DNA from: CAG-791 sp002394525
Lineage (GTDB): Bacteria > Bacillota > Clostridia > Lachnospirales > Lachnospiraceae
Length of the DNA stretch: 36,210 nt
Assembly: GCA_946536955.1 (NCBI GenBank)
Contig: CAMNFJ010000005.1
Location: 1-36,210 of the forward strand
Direction of reading: 5' to 3'
Below, in pieces: positions 25,778 to 33,835 of this stretch; the first letter of the stretch is position 1, and each line of letters opens with the position of its first letter. The translations under genes and the position numbers were made by a program. Under the pieces are notes generated by a model. That model had not been told where the DNA came from. It made no database searches and saw only the letters and a list, made by a program, of their open reading frames with translations.

Positions 25778-25937
25778 GAGTCACCGGGGACGTTTCTGAC
25801 TGGCTCATTTTCTGAGTCGCCGGCGACGTCTCTGACTTGCCCACTTTTGCTCAGGAATGAGTCAAAATGCTGCTGTCCGTCCGGCTCTGATCCGGCCCGG
25901 GAATGAGCCGGGTTGTTACGTCCCCCCCCCCTGACTC
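25778..25937. repeat. Decayed composite of family B palindromic repeats
   Basis: GAGTCACCGGGGACGTTTCT begins the left arm (25778-25812). Related arms follow at about 25813-25870 (GAGTCGCCGGCGACGTCTCT) and, inverted, at about 25901-25937 (GAATGAGCC ... ACGTCCCCCCCCCTGACTC). The left arm is almost the same as the arm inside uvrB. The element separates the hydratase and dehydrogenase genes. Confidence 0.75.
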
Positions 25938-25993
25938 CTTATTCTGTGTGACCAGGCAAAAACGTGCCAGGAAGGACCGTCCACTTTGTCACA

Positions 25994-26878
25994 TTATTTC
26001 CACTCGAAGACGCCGCGGTTGAGGACGGGCTTACCGGTGTTCTTGTTCATGAAGCGGAAGTAGGCCTTGTGGTCGTCGATCTTCCAGACCTGGAGCTGGA
26101 CGGGGGTGCCGGGCAGCAGGGGGCTGGACATCTGGGCGGCCATGCGGGCAGCTCTCTCGGGCTCGCCGGGGATGAGGTATCCGACCAGCATGCGGCAGGA
26201 GAAGCCGAAGGAGCAGAGGCCCTGGATGATGGGCTCGTCAAACTTCATGTTCCTGGCGTATTCGGGATCGACGTGGATGAGGTTGGTGTCGCCGGTCAGA
26301 CGGTAGAGGAGGTTCTGGGTCTCGGTGACGTAGTCGTCCTCGCAGTAGTCGGGCTCGCGGTCCGGGATCACGACGTCGCTCTTGGGCATGGGCTTGCCGC
26401 CGAAGCCGCCGGCCTCATGGAAGAAGGTGGTGGAGTAGTTGGTGCAGACTGCCTGGCCGGCCTCGTCGCGGACCAGGACCTTGGTCTTGACGACTGCGCC
26501 CTTGCCTTCGCCTCTGTCATAGACATCGACGATCTCGTCCTGCCACTGGAAGGTGCCCTTGATGGGATCGACGGGCTTGTGCCAGATGATCTCGTGGTCC
26601 ATGTTGAGGAAAGCGATGGTGGGCTTGATGATCTCGTCAGCCAGCATGGAGGCGGGGAGGGGCATCCACTGATAGGGCTTGACGTTGACAGTGCCCCAGT
26701 AAGGGATGGTGCCGTAGGTGGGGATGGCCTTGAGATATTTCTCATAGGTGTACATCAGGTCTTTTTTCTTGGCGCCGACGGCCAGAGCGTACAGGGCGAT
26801 GTCGCGCCAGTTGTACTCCATATAGCGGGGCTCCATTTTCTTGCCGATCAGCATTTCATCAAGTTTCGGGACTGCCAT
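25994..26878 (-). CDS. MaoC/hydratase-2 family enoyl-CoA hydratase (double hot-dog)
   Basis: A 294-residue protein with two hot-dog halves. The C-terminal half carries the hydratase-2 motif YRLTGDTNLIHVDPEYA, with catalytic Asp197 and His202, followed by FDEPIIQGLCSFGFSCR as in the hydratase domain of eukaryotic multifunctional enzyme 2. Such enzymes interconvert trans-2-enoyl-CoA and (3R)-hydroxyacyl-CoA. The N-terminal half is degenerate and probably shapes the acyl pocket. GGAGGG lies seven bases before the ATG at 26878. The gene is first after a consensus sigma-54 promoter and is followed by an acyl-CoA dehydrogenase gene. A thioesterase or other MaoC function cannot be excluded. Confidence 0.88.
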   Translation of the reverse strand: MAVPKLDEMLIGKKMEPRYMEYNWRDIALYALAVGAKKKDLMYTYEKYLKAIPTYGTIPYWGTVNVKPYQWMPLPASMLADEIIKPTIAFLNMDHEIIWHKPVDPIKGTFQWQDEIVDVYDRGEGKGAVVKTKVLVRDEAGQAVCTNYSTTFFHEAGGFGGKPMPKSDVVIPDREPDYCEDDYVTETQNLLYRLTGDTNLIHVDPEYARNMKFDEPIIQGLCSFGFSCRMLVGYLIPGEPERAARMAAQMSSPLLPGTPVQLQVWKIDDHKAYFRFMNKNTGKPVLNRGVFEWK

Positions 26879-27065
26879 TGTAATACCCTCCTTCATTCTT
26901 TCAATTCTTATTATTTTGTTCAGGTTCTTTCATCTTCCGTCTGTTCGGTATGCAGGCTCCTGTGTCCTGCGGTGCCTCTGACAATTGTTTCCGATCACTG
27001 CCGGTTCTTCTGTGGTCCTCTCAGCTGTCGTTTGCGGCCTGTGATCATCTCTGTCCTTGTATAAA

Positions 27066-27080
27066 GCAAGTCATGTGCCA
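27066..27080 (-). promoter_or_regulatory. Sigma-54 (-24/-12) promoter for the hydratase/dehydrogenase unit
   Basis: The minus strand reads TGGCACATGACTTGC, a perfect match to TGGCAC-N5-TTGC, and is followed by T as in the extended consensus. Transcription would begin near 27054, giving a leader of about 175 bases to the ATG at 26878. A sigma-54 activator is encoded divergently just beyond. Confidence 0.9.
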
Positions 27081-27189
27081 ATCGCTCCGGTATTTTTTGA
27101 AAAAAAATGAAAAAACCGCAAAATTCGTATTTACGTTATAATATTATCGTTATATAAGCATTTATGGCGGCTGTTCTCCCGCAGATATG

Positions 27190-27216
27190 AAAAAAGCAGG
27201 GGCCTGATTCCTGCTT
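27190..27216 (-). terminator. Hairpin with T run on the minus strand, upstream of the sigma-54 promoter
   Basis: AAGCAGG (27194-27200) pairs with CCTGCTT (27210-27216). The minus strand ends in six T. No minus-strand gene is seen upstream of it, so it may insulate the sigma-54 promoter or end an unseen antisense RNA. Confidence 0.5.
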
Positions 27217-27282
27217 CTGCTTGTGTCCGGACGAGTTTTGTTGAAAAATTTCCGCAGGCGGGCGGGGCGCCAAACGAAACTG

Positions 27283-27321
27283 TGTCATTTTTGCGACATT
27301 CCATTTCTTTTGACGTGTCAA
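27283..27321. promoter_or_regulatory. Candidate activator sites (two dyads) upstream of the sigma-54 promoter
   Basis: TGTCA-tttttgc-GACA (27283-27298) and TTGAC-gt-GTCAA (27310-27321) share TGTCA/TTGAC half-sites. They lie about 205-255 bases upstream of the -24 box, a usual distance for enhancer binding, and between the two divergent genes. Binding by the adjacent activator is inference. Confidence 0.4.
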
Positions 27322-27436
27322 ATTTTCAACATCCCGGTCCATTTCCTTGTTTTCCGGCGGGCAGAATATTATACTGGTATTGGCCGCAGGGCCCCTGGGC
27401 CTGCGCGGCTGTCATGCCAGAATGCAAGGGGGATTT

Positions 27437-28945
27437 ATGAAGGATCATTTCGGCAGCAGGGTTTTGGAAAGCCTGTTTCAATATTCGGATGACGGGTTTA
27501 TCGTGATCGATGACAAGGGGATCGTGCAGGATATCAACGAGCAGTATGCCTCCTATTTTTCCAAGGACCGGTCGGAGATCATCGGGCATCCGATCGAGGA
27601 GACGATCTCGACGACCTCCATGTATGACGTCATGGAAAAGGGCCTGATCGACAGCCGGGAGGATGTCTATCTCCAGTCTTATGTCGGGGACGACCTGAAC
27701 CAGGCGTCCGGCCTGCACCAGGCCCAGGAGATCCGGATCCCGGCCCTGCGCTTCTGTGTCTACGACGACGACCGGAACCTGCTGGGCGCCGCCGCCCAGA
27801 TGAAGTTTCCCGACCGGGCGGAGGAGATCTCCCGCAAATACAAGCAGGCCGAGCTGGACTACTACAAGGAGAGCTACCAGGACAATGTCTTTGCCAAGAG
27901 CGGCTTCGAGAACATGCTGGGCAAGGATCCCAAGATGGTCCGTGTAAAAAACATGGGGCTGCGGGCGGCGCGCAGTGATTTTCCGGTCCTGATCACGGGA
28001 GAGACCGGCACCGGCAAGGAGGTCATGGCCAAGTCCATCCACCTGGCCGGCAGCAGAAAGGACAAGCCCTTTGTCGCCATCAACTGCGGCGCCATCCCGG
28101 AGAACCTCCTGGAGTCGGAGCTCTTCGGCTACGAGGGCGGGGCCTTCACCGGCGCGAAGCGGGGCGGCAAGCCGGGAAAATTCGAGCAGGCCAACGGGGG
28201 CACCATCTTCCTGGACGAGATCGGCGACATGCCCCTCCACATGCAGGTCAAGCTCCTGCGGGTCCTGCAGGAGGGCGAGATCGACCGGGTCGGCGGGTCT
28301 GCCCCCATTCCCGTCGATGTCCGCGTCCTGTCCGCCACCCGGCGCAACCTCCCCGAGATGATGGCCGAGGGGACCTTCCGCGAAGACCTCTTCTACCGCC
28401 TGGCCGTGGTCAATATCCAGACCGTCCCTCTGCGGGACTGCCCCGGCGACATCCTCCAGCACGCCTACCACCATCTGGACCGGCTCAACCGCCAGTACCG
28501 GACGCAGATCATGCTGAGCGAATCCGCCAAGCACTGCCTCCTGCTCCACCCCTGGCCCGGCAACATCCGCGAGCTCCAGAACGTCCTCTCCAGCGCCTAT
28601 GCCATGTGCGACGGGGACCTCATCGAGCCGGAGAACCTCCCCCAGCGGATCGCCCGCCTGACACCGGGCGCCGGCGGCGGCACGGCCGGCGCTGCCGGGG
28701 ACAGCCAGAATTCCGCTCAGACGGGCCTGAAGGGTCATGACACCCCGCATGGCGCATCTTCCTCTCATAACACCGCCAGCCCTGACTCCGCCCTGTCTCT
28801 GAAGGAAAAGGTCCGCCGCTATGAGATGGCCCTGATCCGGGAGGCCCTGGACAGCTGCGGCGGCAGCATGGCCGAGGCGGCCCGCCGCCTTCAGGTAGAG
28901 CGCAGTCTCCTCTATAAAAAGATAGAGAAATTCGGAATGAGGTAG
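27437..28945 (+). CDS. Sigma-54-dependent transcriptional activator (PAS, AAA+, Fis-type HTH)
   Basis: A 502-residue bacterial enhancer-binding protein. Residues about 8-125 form a PAS sensor (LFQYSDDGFIVIDDKG). The AAA+ domain has Walker A GETGTGKE (188-195), the sigma-54 contact loop GAFTGA (235-240), Walker B GTIFLDE (255-261) and the HPWPGNIRELQN sensor. A linker rich in Gly, Ser and His leads to a Fis-type helix-turn-helix (GGSMAEAARRLQVERSLLYKKIEKF is the region 475-499). AAGGGGG precedes the ATG at 27437. The PAS ligand is unknown. The protein is the only plus-strand gene recognised. It is divergent from the hydratase gene and its sigma-54 promoter, so it very likely activates that unit. 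Confidence 0.95.
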   Translation: MKDHFGSRVLESLFQYSDDGFIVIDDKGIVQDINEQYASYFSKDRSEIIGHPIEETISTTSMYDVMEKGLIDSREDVYLQSYVGDDLNQASGLHQAQEIRIPALRFCVYDDDRNLLGAAAQMKFPDRAEEISRKYKQAELDYYKESYQDNVFAKSGFENMLGKDPKMVRVKNMGLRAARSDFPVLITGETGTGKEVMAKSIHLAGSRKDKPFVAINCGAIPENLLESELFGYEGGAFTGAKRGGKPGKFEQANGGTIFLDEIGDMPLHMQVKLLRVLQEGEIDRVGGSAPIPVDVRVLSATRRNLPEMMAEGTFREDLFYRLAVVNIQTVPLRDCPGDILQHAYHHLDRLNRQYRTQIMLSESAKHCLLLHPWPGNIRELQNVLSSAYAMCDGDLIEPENLPQRIARLTPGAGGGTAGAAGDSQNSAQTGLKGHDTPHGASSSHNTASPDSALSLKEKVRRYEMALIREALDSCGGSMAEAARRLQVERSLLYKKIEKFGMR

Positions 28946-28996
28946 GACTGCACCTGCAAGCGTATCCACAGAATACATGACCTGTCTCCGGTTTTC

Positions 28997-31030
28997 TCAG
29001 GTTGCTGTCAGGATGGACGTGTACACGGTGTCCGGGTCGCGCAGGGCGGCGATCCGTCGGGCCTCGCCGGGGGTCTGGCCCAGGCGGATGATTGCCTTGA
29101 GCATCTCCAGGTCATCCTGCTCGCCGGTGGAGGCGAAGCAGAAGAGCAGGTAGACCATCTGGTCGGATTCGGTGAAGTGGATGCCCTCCGGGCAGACCAG
29201 GAGGCTGAGTCCATCCCGGTGGACACCGCCCTTGCTCTGGTTGGCGTGGGCCAGGGCGACACCTTCGCTGACGACGATGTAGTCGCCGTATTCCTCGACG
29301 ACCTGAATGGCCCGGTCCACGTAGTCCGGCTCGATAAAGCCTCCTTCGAGCAGGGGGGCCGCGGAGGTCCGGATGGCACTGCGCCAGTCCAGGCTTTTCT
29401 CCAGCAGACGGATATATTCTCTGGACAGTCTCGCGGAGAGGGGTGTCCGGTTCTTTTTGGCCAGCTCCTCCTCGTAATCCCCGATGATCGCCTCCGTCCC
29501 CTCCGCCAGGCGGCGGGCCAGCTCCTTGTCGTCAAAGATCTGATAGATAAACTTCCGCAGGGCCGCTTCTTTTTTGTTCTTTGTGTCCGGCTGGAAGTGC
29601 TGGCGCTGAAAGATGACCCGCTGCAGCAGGTTCAGGTCCTCGATTCCCAGATGGGGGTGGATCTGGTAGACCGTATATTTTTCCGTTTTCAGCGGGATCG
29701 TGGACAGGACAAAGTCCACGCTCTCCTCTCTCTCCTCAATGCGGCGGATCTCTTTTTCCTCGGTGAGGACCGCCCGGATCTGAAAGTCAAAATAGTTCTG
29801 GATCTGGGCCTCCAGGTATTTGCCGCTGGCCCGGCTCCCGGGGCAGACCAGGAGGATGGAGACCGGGACCATATAGTGCTGGCCGCGGATGATTGCCACG
29901 CACAGGTGGATGACGATGGATTTTTTGAGGCTCTCACTGAGAGTGTGGACCAGATAATTCTCCAGGATGCCGGCGTTCTCGTCGACCAGCTTCAGCAGAA
30001 GATTATATTTGATCGAGCTGGCCTCCTCGACAGGGAGCTCCACGTCAAACTCCTCCCAGTTCTGCATGTTGCGGATGTGCATGAGCAGGGCATCCAGCAG
30101 CATGGTGTCATTGGCCAGCCCCATGTTGAGGGTCTTGTCGATCTCGCTGAGGAACTCGATAATCACCTTGTAGAGGACGATATCATCCACCGACTTGAGG
30201 TAGACGTTTTCCTCATTGGCCCGGATATAGGCCCGGTAGGCATCCAGCATCTGCTGCGTGACGATGACCTGCAGGTCCCTGGCCGCCGCCAGCATCATGG
30301 TGTCCATATCTGACAGGGCACTGGACCCGTCCATGAGAGACCCTCTTTTTGAGGAAAAATTGAAGAGGATAAAGATATAGACGGCGATGCGGTAGTACAT
30401 ATCACCCACAAACAGGAGCTTGTTCTCCCTCATATAGGCCTGGGCGGAGGACAAAACACTTTCCAGGGGATACCGGACCTCCAGCCGCCGGTAGAGAAAG
30501 CTCTGGAAAAAGCGCTCGTCCCGGATCTCATAGCCGATGTCGGCCATCATCCGCAGACAGTCCGGCTCCTGACATTGAACGACCATGCCCTTGCCGGGAT
30601 CCAGGACCAGGTCCACACCGAAGCGGGTCATCTTTTCCTTGACCGGTTCCATGTCGTTGACAATGGTGATCCGGCTGACATGCAGTTCATCCGCGAAGCC
30701 CTGCATGGTCATATAGCGGCCGGATTCCAGCAGGACCATGGAAATGTAGTTCTGCCTTTCCGCCCCGGAGAGCTTGTAGCTGTAGGCATCCAGCTCATAG
30801 AGGCGCTTCTCCGCCTCCCGGCTGTTGAAATTCCTGGCCTTGATCAGGTTCCCCTCCTTGGTGATGATCAGGTCCGGCAGACCGGTCTCCTCCAGAAACT
30901 GGTTGATCTCCTTCACATCATTGCGGAGAGTTTTCTCCGATGTGCCGTATTCCTCCGCCAGCTCCTGGATGGACAGGGCGCTCCTGTTGGCCAGGACCCT
31001 CTCCAGTACCTCTACGCTTCGTTTTCTCAT
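28997..31030 (-). CDS. PRD-containing PTS transcription regulator (BglG/MtlR type)
   Basis: This 677-residue regulator starts with two helix-turn-helix regions (about 1-60, LSIQELAEEYGTSEKTLRNDVK, and about 95-130, MTMQGFADELHVSRITIVND). PTS regulation domains follow at about 190-290 and 300-385. Next come an EIIB-Gat-like domain with Cys396 in LLVCPGSRASGKYLEAQI and a C-terminal EIIA domain with His595 in VALAHANQ. In this family the PTS phosphorylates these domains to signal sugar availability, and the protein activates its PTS operon. It is the last gene of the operon behind EIIA, separated by tandem repeats and hairpins. GGAGGGG precedes the ATG at 31030. It converges with the sigma-54 activator gene 51 bases away. 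Confidence 0.93.
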   Translation of the reverse strand: MRKRSVEVLERVLANRSALSIQELAEEYGTSEKTLRNDVKEINQFLEETGLPDLIITKEGNLIKARNFNSREAEKRLYELDAYSYKLSGAERQNYISMVLLESGRYMTMQGFADELHVSRITIVNDMEPVKEKMTRFGVDLVLDPGKGMVVQCQEPDCLRMMADIGYEIRDERFFQSFLYRRLEVRYPLESVLSSAQAYMRENKLLFVGDMYYRIAVYIFILFNFSSKRGSLMDGSSALSDMDTMMLAAARDLQVIVTQQMLDAYRAYIRANEENVYLKSVDDIVLYKVIIEFLSEIDKTLNMGLANDTMLLDALLMHIRNMQNWEEFDVELPVEEASSIKYNLLLKLVDENAGILENYLVHTLSESLKKSIVIHLCVAIIRGQHYMVPVSILLVCPGSRASGKYLEAQIQNYFDFQIRAVLTEEKEIRRIEEREESVDFVLSTIPLKTEKYTVYQIHPHLGIEDLNLLQRVIFQRQHFQPDTKNKKEAALRKFIYQIFDDKELARRLAEGTEAIIGDYEEELAKKNRTPLSARLSREYIRLLEKSLDWRSAIRTSAAPLLEGGFIEPDYVDRAIQVVEEYGDYIVVSEGVALAHANQSKGGVHRDGLSLLVCPEGIHFTESDQMVYLLFCFASTGEQDDLEMLKAIIRLGQTPGEARRIAALRDPDTVYTSILTAT

Positions 31031-31073
31031 ATTCCCCTCCCGCTGTGGCAATTCCTGTCTATATGCGCCTTCG

Positions 31074-31161
31074 AGCCGGCCTCCCCGCAGGTGCTGCGGA
31101 GCAGTCGGCTTTATTCAGGCGTATATTCTTTACATCCCGGCCCCCTTCCGGGGGCTTTTTC
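31074..31161. promoter_or_regulatory. Two hairpins in front of the PRD regulator gene
   Basis: AGCCG/CGGCT (31074-31078, 31106-31110) encloses CCGCAG/CTGCGG. GCCCCC-ttcc-GGGGGC (31140-31155) is followed by TTTTTC only on the plus strand. As the genes run on the minus strand, the second looks like a terminator for an unseen plus-strand transcript or an mRNA-protecting stem. Confidence 0.45.
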
Positions 31162-31162
31162 T

Positions 31163-31259
31163 CAGAACAGCTTTTTTCAGTGCAGCTTTTTCAAGAGCAG
31201 CTTTTCTAAGAGCAGTTTTTCCCAGAGAAGCTTTTTCTCAGACTCAGAGCAGCTTTTCG
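31163..31259. repeat. Six 15-base tandem repeats between EIIA and the regulator gene
   Basis: Units start at 31163, 31178, 31193, 31208, 31223 and, after a 7-base break, 31245. The consensus is CAGAGCAGCTTTTTC. Confidence 0.8.
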
Positions 31260-31272
31260 CAGTGCTGTCCTC

Positions 31273-31719
31273 TCAGGGGAGTTTTGCTTCCAGGTAGGCC
31301 GGAATCTCTTCCAGGGGAAGGTCCACACACTTCTGCAGGGCTTCGGTGTCCATAACCATGCCCATGAGCTGCTGCAGGAAGTTGAGGTGGTCCTCGCCAG
31401 GCTTGACGGCGATATTAAAGATCAGCTGCGTGTCACAGAATTCCTCGTCATCGTCCATCCTGGTAAAGCGGACCGGCTTGTCAGTCCGCAGGAAGCAGAC
31501 GGTGTTTTCCAGAATGTCGTCGGAGGAGCCGTGAGGGATGGCGACCGGGATCTCCGAGGGAAGTCCTGTCGGATAATCGACTTCGCGGGCCAGGCAGGCC
31601 TCTGTAAATTTGGGCCCGACATTGCCGCTCCTGACCAGCTGCTCTCCGCAGAGACGGATGGCCTGCTCCCAGTTGTCCGCATGTCCTTCTATTGCCAGAT
31701 AGGTAGTCTTTGCACCCAT
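31273..31719 (-). CDS. gatA: PTS EIIA component, galactitol/fructose type
   Basis: A 148-residue EIIA protein. It takes phosphate from HPr and passes it to EIIB. The active His63 lies in VAIPHGSSDDI, with the typical FTEACLAREVDYPTGLP segment before it. It is the third PTS gene in the operon after EIIB and EIIC, so the three components are separate proteins as in the galactitol system. The symbol reflects family only. The sugar is not proven. Its start has a modest ribosome binding site (GCGAGG). Confidence 0.9.
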   Translation of the reverse strand: MGAKTTYLAIEGHADNWEQAIRLCGEQLVRSGNVGPKFTEACLAREVDYPTGLPSEIPVAIPHGSSDDILENTVCFLRTDKPVRFTRMDDDEEFCDTQLIFNIAVKPGEDHLNFLQQLMGMVMDTEALQKCVDLPLEEIPAYLEAKLP

Positions 31720-31909
31720 GATGTACCTCGCTTTTTTCTATGATTTTTTCTATGGGGATTTTTCTGTTGATCTTATTCTGTGTTTTTCTATGACATGGCG
31801 GCTGTCCGCTTTGGAAACCGGGCAGCCGCTCTTTTATTCTTTTTTTAAAACTATCCGTGCGGAATCACGTTTTACGCTCCAATCAATCTGCGGCTCAGTG
31901 ATGGCTGCT

Positions 31910-33172
31910 TTACGCTCCGATCAGTCTGTGGATGAAGCAGATCAGAATGTTGGCCACGTTGAAACCGAAGAAGCCGTCTGTCGCCATGTTGTTGCCGATG
32001 TCCAGGCCGGTCACGTGGAAGAAGGCCGTCGCCTCGGGGACGAAGAGGTTGGCGCAGAAGACGATGATGAACATGCTCAGGATGGAGCAGATCAGGGACC
32101 GGATCAGGTTGCCGTCGCTGGCCATGACACAGAAGACGGTGGTGTAGCAGACGATGGTCAGAACACCGATCGGGAAGTAGGTCATGTTGGGAATGATGAA
32201 GGCGAAGGCGATCGTGATCGGGATGCAGATGGCTGTGCAGGTGACGCAGGCGGGATCGCCCAGGCCCAGGGCAACGTCCATGCCGATCCAGAGCTCGGCG
32301 TCCTCACCCAGGTGCTTGCGCATGAATTCGCTGGCCGCGACACCCAGAGGGGAGATACCTTCCATCATGACGGTGACCATGCGGGGGATCAGGATCAGGA
32401 CGGCGGAAACGCCGATGCCTGTCTGGAAAATGACCGGGACGGGCTGCTTTGTGATGATGGCCAGGAAGGCACCGACGATGAATCCGACGAAGCAGGGCTC
32501 ACCGAAGACGCCGAGCTTGCTCTCCAGGGCGCTCATATCAGCGTCGACGTCCTTGAGGCCGGGGATGTGGTCGATGATCTTGTTGACAAGCCAGGAAAGG
32601 GGGTACATGAAAGTGATGAAAGAAAAGGTCGAGCAGGTCGTCCCGTCCAGTCCGAAGTAGTCCTGCCACTTGGGTGCGATGATCTCCGCAACAAGGAGTG
32701 AAACGATGGAACAGACCACAGTCACGATCAGACCGAGAACAGCGTTTCCGAAGAGTCCATAGCAGAGCGCGCCGGGGATCAGGAAATGGATGTAGTTCCA
32801 GATGTCAACATTGAGGACCTTGCGCTTGAAGACGAAGATCAGGATGAAGTTGGCGACGATAATCAGCGGGATCGCGATCGGGGCAAAGGGGACCGTCCAG
32901 GAGGCCGCGCCGGAGGCTGCGAATCCCAGATCCAGGGTCGTGAAGCCCTTGCCCATGGCTGCGTAATAATCCGAAATGGGCTGGATGGTCGTGGTCAGCA
33001 GGCCGACAACCAGGTTCAGGCCTGTGAAACCGATGCCGACGAAGAGGCCGGCCTTGAGGGCACGCCCGAACTTCATGCCGAAGATCATGCCCAGGATCAT
33101 AATGATGAACGGAAGCAGTGCGGTGGCGCCCATGTTCAGGATCGCCTGTGTGATCGATAACAGTGTACTCAC
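31910..33172 (-). CDS. gatC: PTS EIIC permease, galactitol (GatC) family
   Basis: A 420-residue polytopic membrane protein, the sugar channel of the PTS. Long hydrophobic segments and the family stretches FKAGLHIGIG-like LKAGLFVGIGFTGLNLVVGL, VLNVDIWNYIH, FGEPCFVGFIVG and LIPRMVTVMMEGISP align with E. coli GatC. The start is taken as GTG at 33172 because AAGGAGG lies four bases upstream and the family begins there. The ATG far upstream has no ribosome binding site. The protein lacks the C-terminal extension of E. coli GatC. It follows EIIB with a 280-base spacer that contains a duplicated copy of the EIIB 3' end. Confidence 0.9.
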   Translation of the reverse strand: MSTLLSITQAILNMGATALLPFIIMILGMIFGMKFGRALKAGLFVGIGFTGLNLVVGLLTTTIQPISDYYAAMGKGFTTLDLGFAASGAASWTVPFAPIAIPLIIVANFILIFVFKRKVLNVDIWNYIHFLIPGALCYGLFGNAVLGLIVTVVCSIVSLLVAEIIAPKWQDYFGLDGTTCSTFSFITFMYPLSWLVNKIIDHIPGLKDVDADMSALESKLGVFGEPCFVGFIVGAFLAIITKQPVPVIFQTGIGVSAVLILIPRMVTVMMEGISPLGVAASEFMRKHLGEDAELWIGMDVALGLGDPACVTCTAICIPITIAFAFIIPNMTYFPIGVLTIVCYTTVFCVMASDGNLIRSLICSILSMFIIVFCANLFVPEATAFFHVTGLDIGNNMATDGFFGFNVANILICFIHRLIGA

Positions 33173-33397
33173 AATCTCCTCCTTTATGTGGAAGCTGTCC
33201 CGGCGGGCGGGAAGCAGTCTGTTTTTCCCTTGCAGTCCGGCGGACGGCGGTGTCTGCCGTGATTCCTCTCTGCACCAGGCCTGCCAGGGGCTCTGACGCA
33301 GAGAGGGAATATGCCGGATCAAAAACGATTCCGTGGATCCTCCGTCACAGTTTGTAAAAGCCGGACCGGTCTGACATCTTCAGATCTGCAGAACCAG

Positions 33398-33486
33398 GCG
33401 TCTCTTGCGGTCAGCCGGAGATTTTTCTGCAGGTCTCGACGAGCGTCTTTTCGGTCAGCCGGAGATCTTTCTGCAGGTCTCGACGA
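33398..33486. repeat. Tandem duplication of the EIIB gene 3' end
   Basis: 33408-33442 and 33452-33486 match at 34 of 35 bases, period 44. The homology reaches back through GCGTCT on both sides. One copy is the functional end of the EIIB gene, the other lies past its stop codon in a different frame. Confidence 0.9.
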
Positions 33487-33751
33487 TTTCCTTCTCGATC
33501 TTTTCCTTGCCGATGCCGGAGATGAGGCCGAAGACCTTGATGAGGGGCTTGTTGACCGGCTTGCGGTAATTGGTGGTCACCATGATCACGTCCACGTCAT
33601 CCTGCTTGGAGGGGATCTCTGTCATTGTGCTCTTGTAAACGTGTACCGGGATTCCGTTCTTCTGGCAGATTTCCTTGACTGCCTCCTGTGCCACTGTGGA
33701 TGTTGCCACGCCGCTGCCGCATGCTACCAGAATCTTCACTTCTCTTGCCAT
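33455..33751 (-). CDS. gatB: PTS EIIB component, galactitol type
   Basis: A 98-residue EIIB protein. The phosphate-carrying Cys11 lies in the P-loop ILVACGSGVATSTVA. The length and the sequence fit the galactitol/ascorbate EIIB group. It passes phosphate from EIIA to the sugar in the EIIC channel. GGAGGG precedes the ATG. It lies between the dehydrogenase gene and EIIC gene. Its last codons and stop are duplicated in tandem just downstream. Confidence 0.93.
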   Translation of the reverse strand: MAREVKILVACGSGVATSTVAQEAVKEICQKNGIPVHVYKSTMTEIPSKQDDVDVIMVTTNYRKPVNKPLIKVFGLISGIGKEKIEKEIVETCRKISG

Positions 33752-33835
33752 TGTATTACCCTCCTGTATATCCTTTCTTTATTATATGAATATGTACGCT
33801 TTCATTCTTTTTATATTTATATTGTTTTATCTATT

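Noticed and set aside
25743..25844. N-terminal extension of the acyl-CoA dehydrogenase
   Set aside because: The extension is family B repeat DNA. The dehydrogenase fold begins at MGFIYTEEQ, which has its own ribosome binding site.
27326..28978. 550-codon open frame on the minus strand opposite the sigma-54 activator
   Set aside because: It is an antisense shadow. The plus-strand frame shows all AAA+ and helix-turn-helix motifs.
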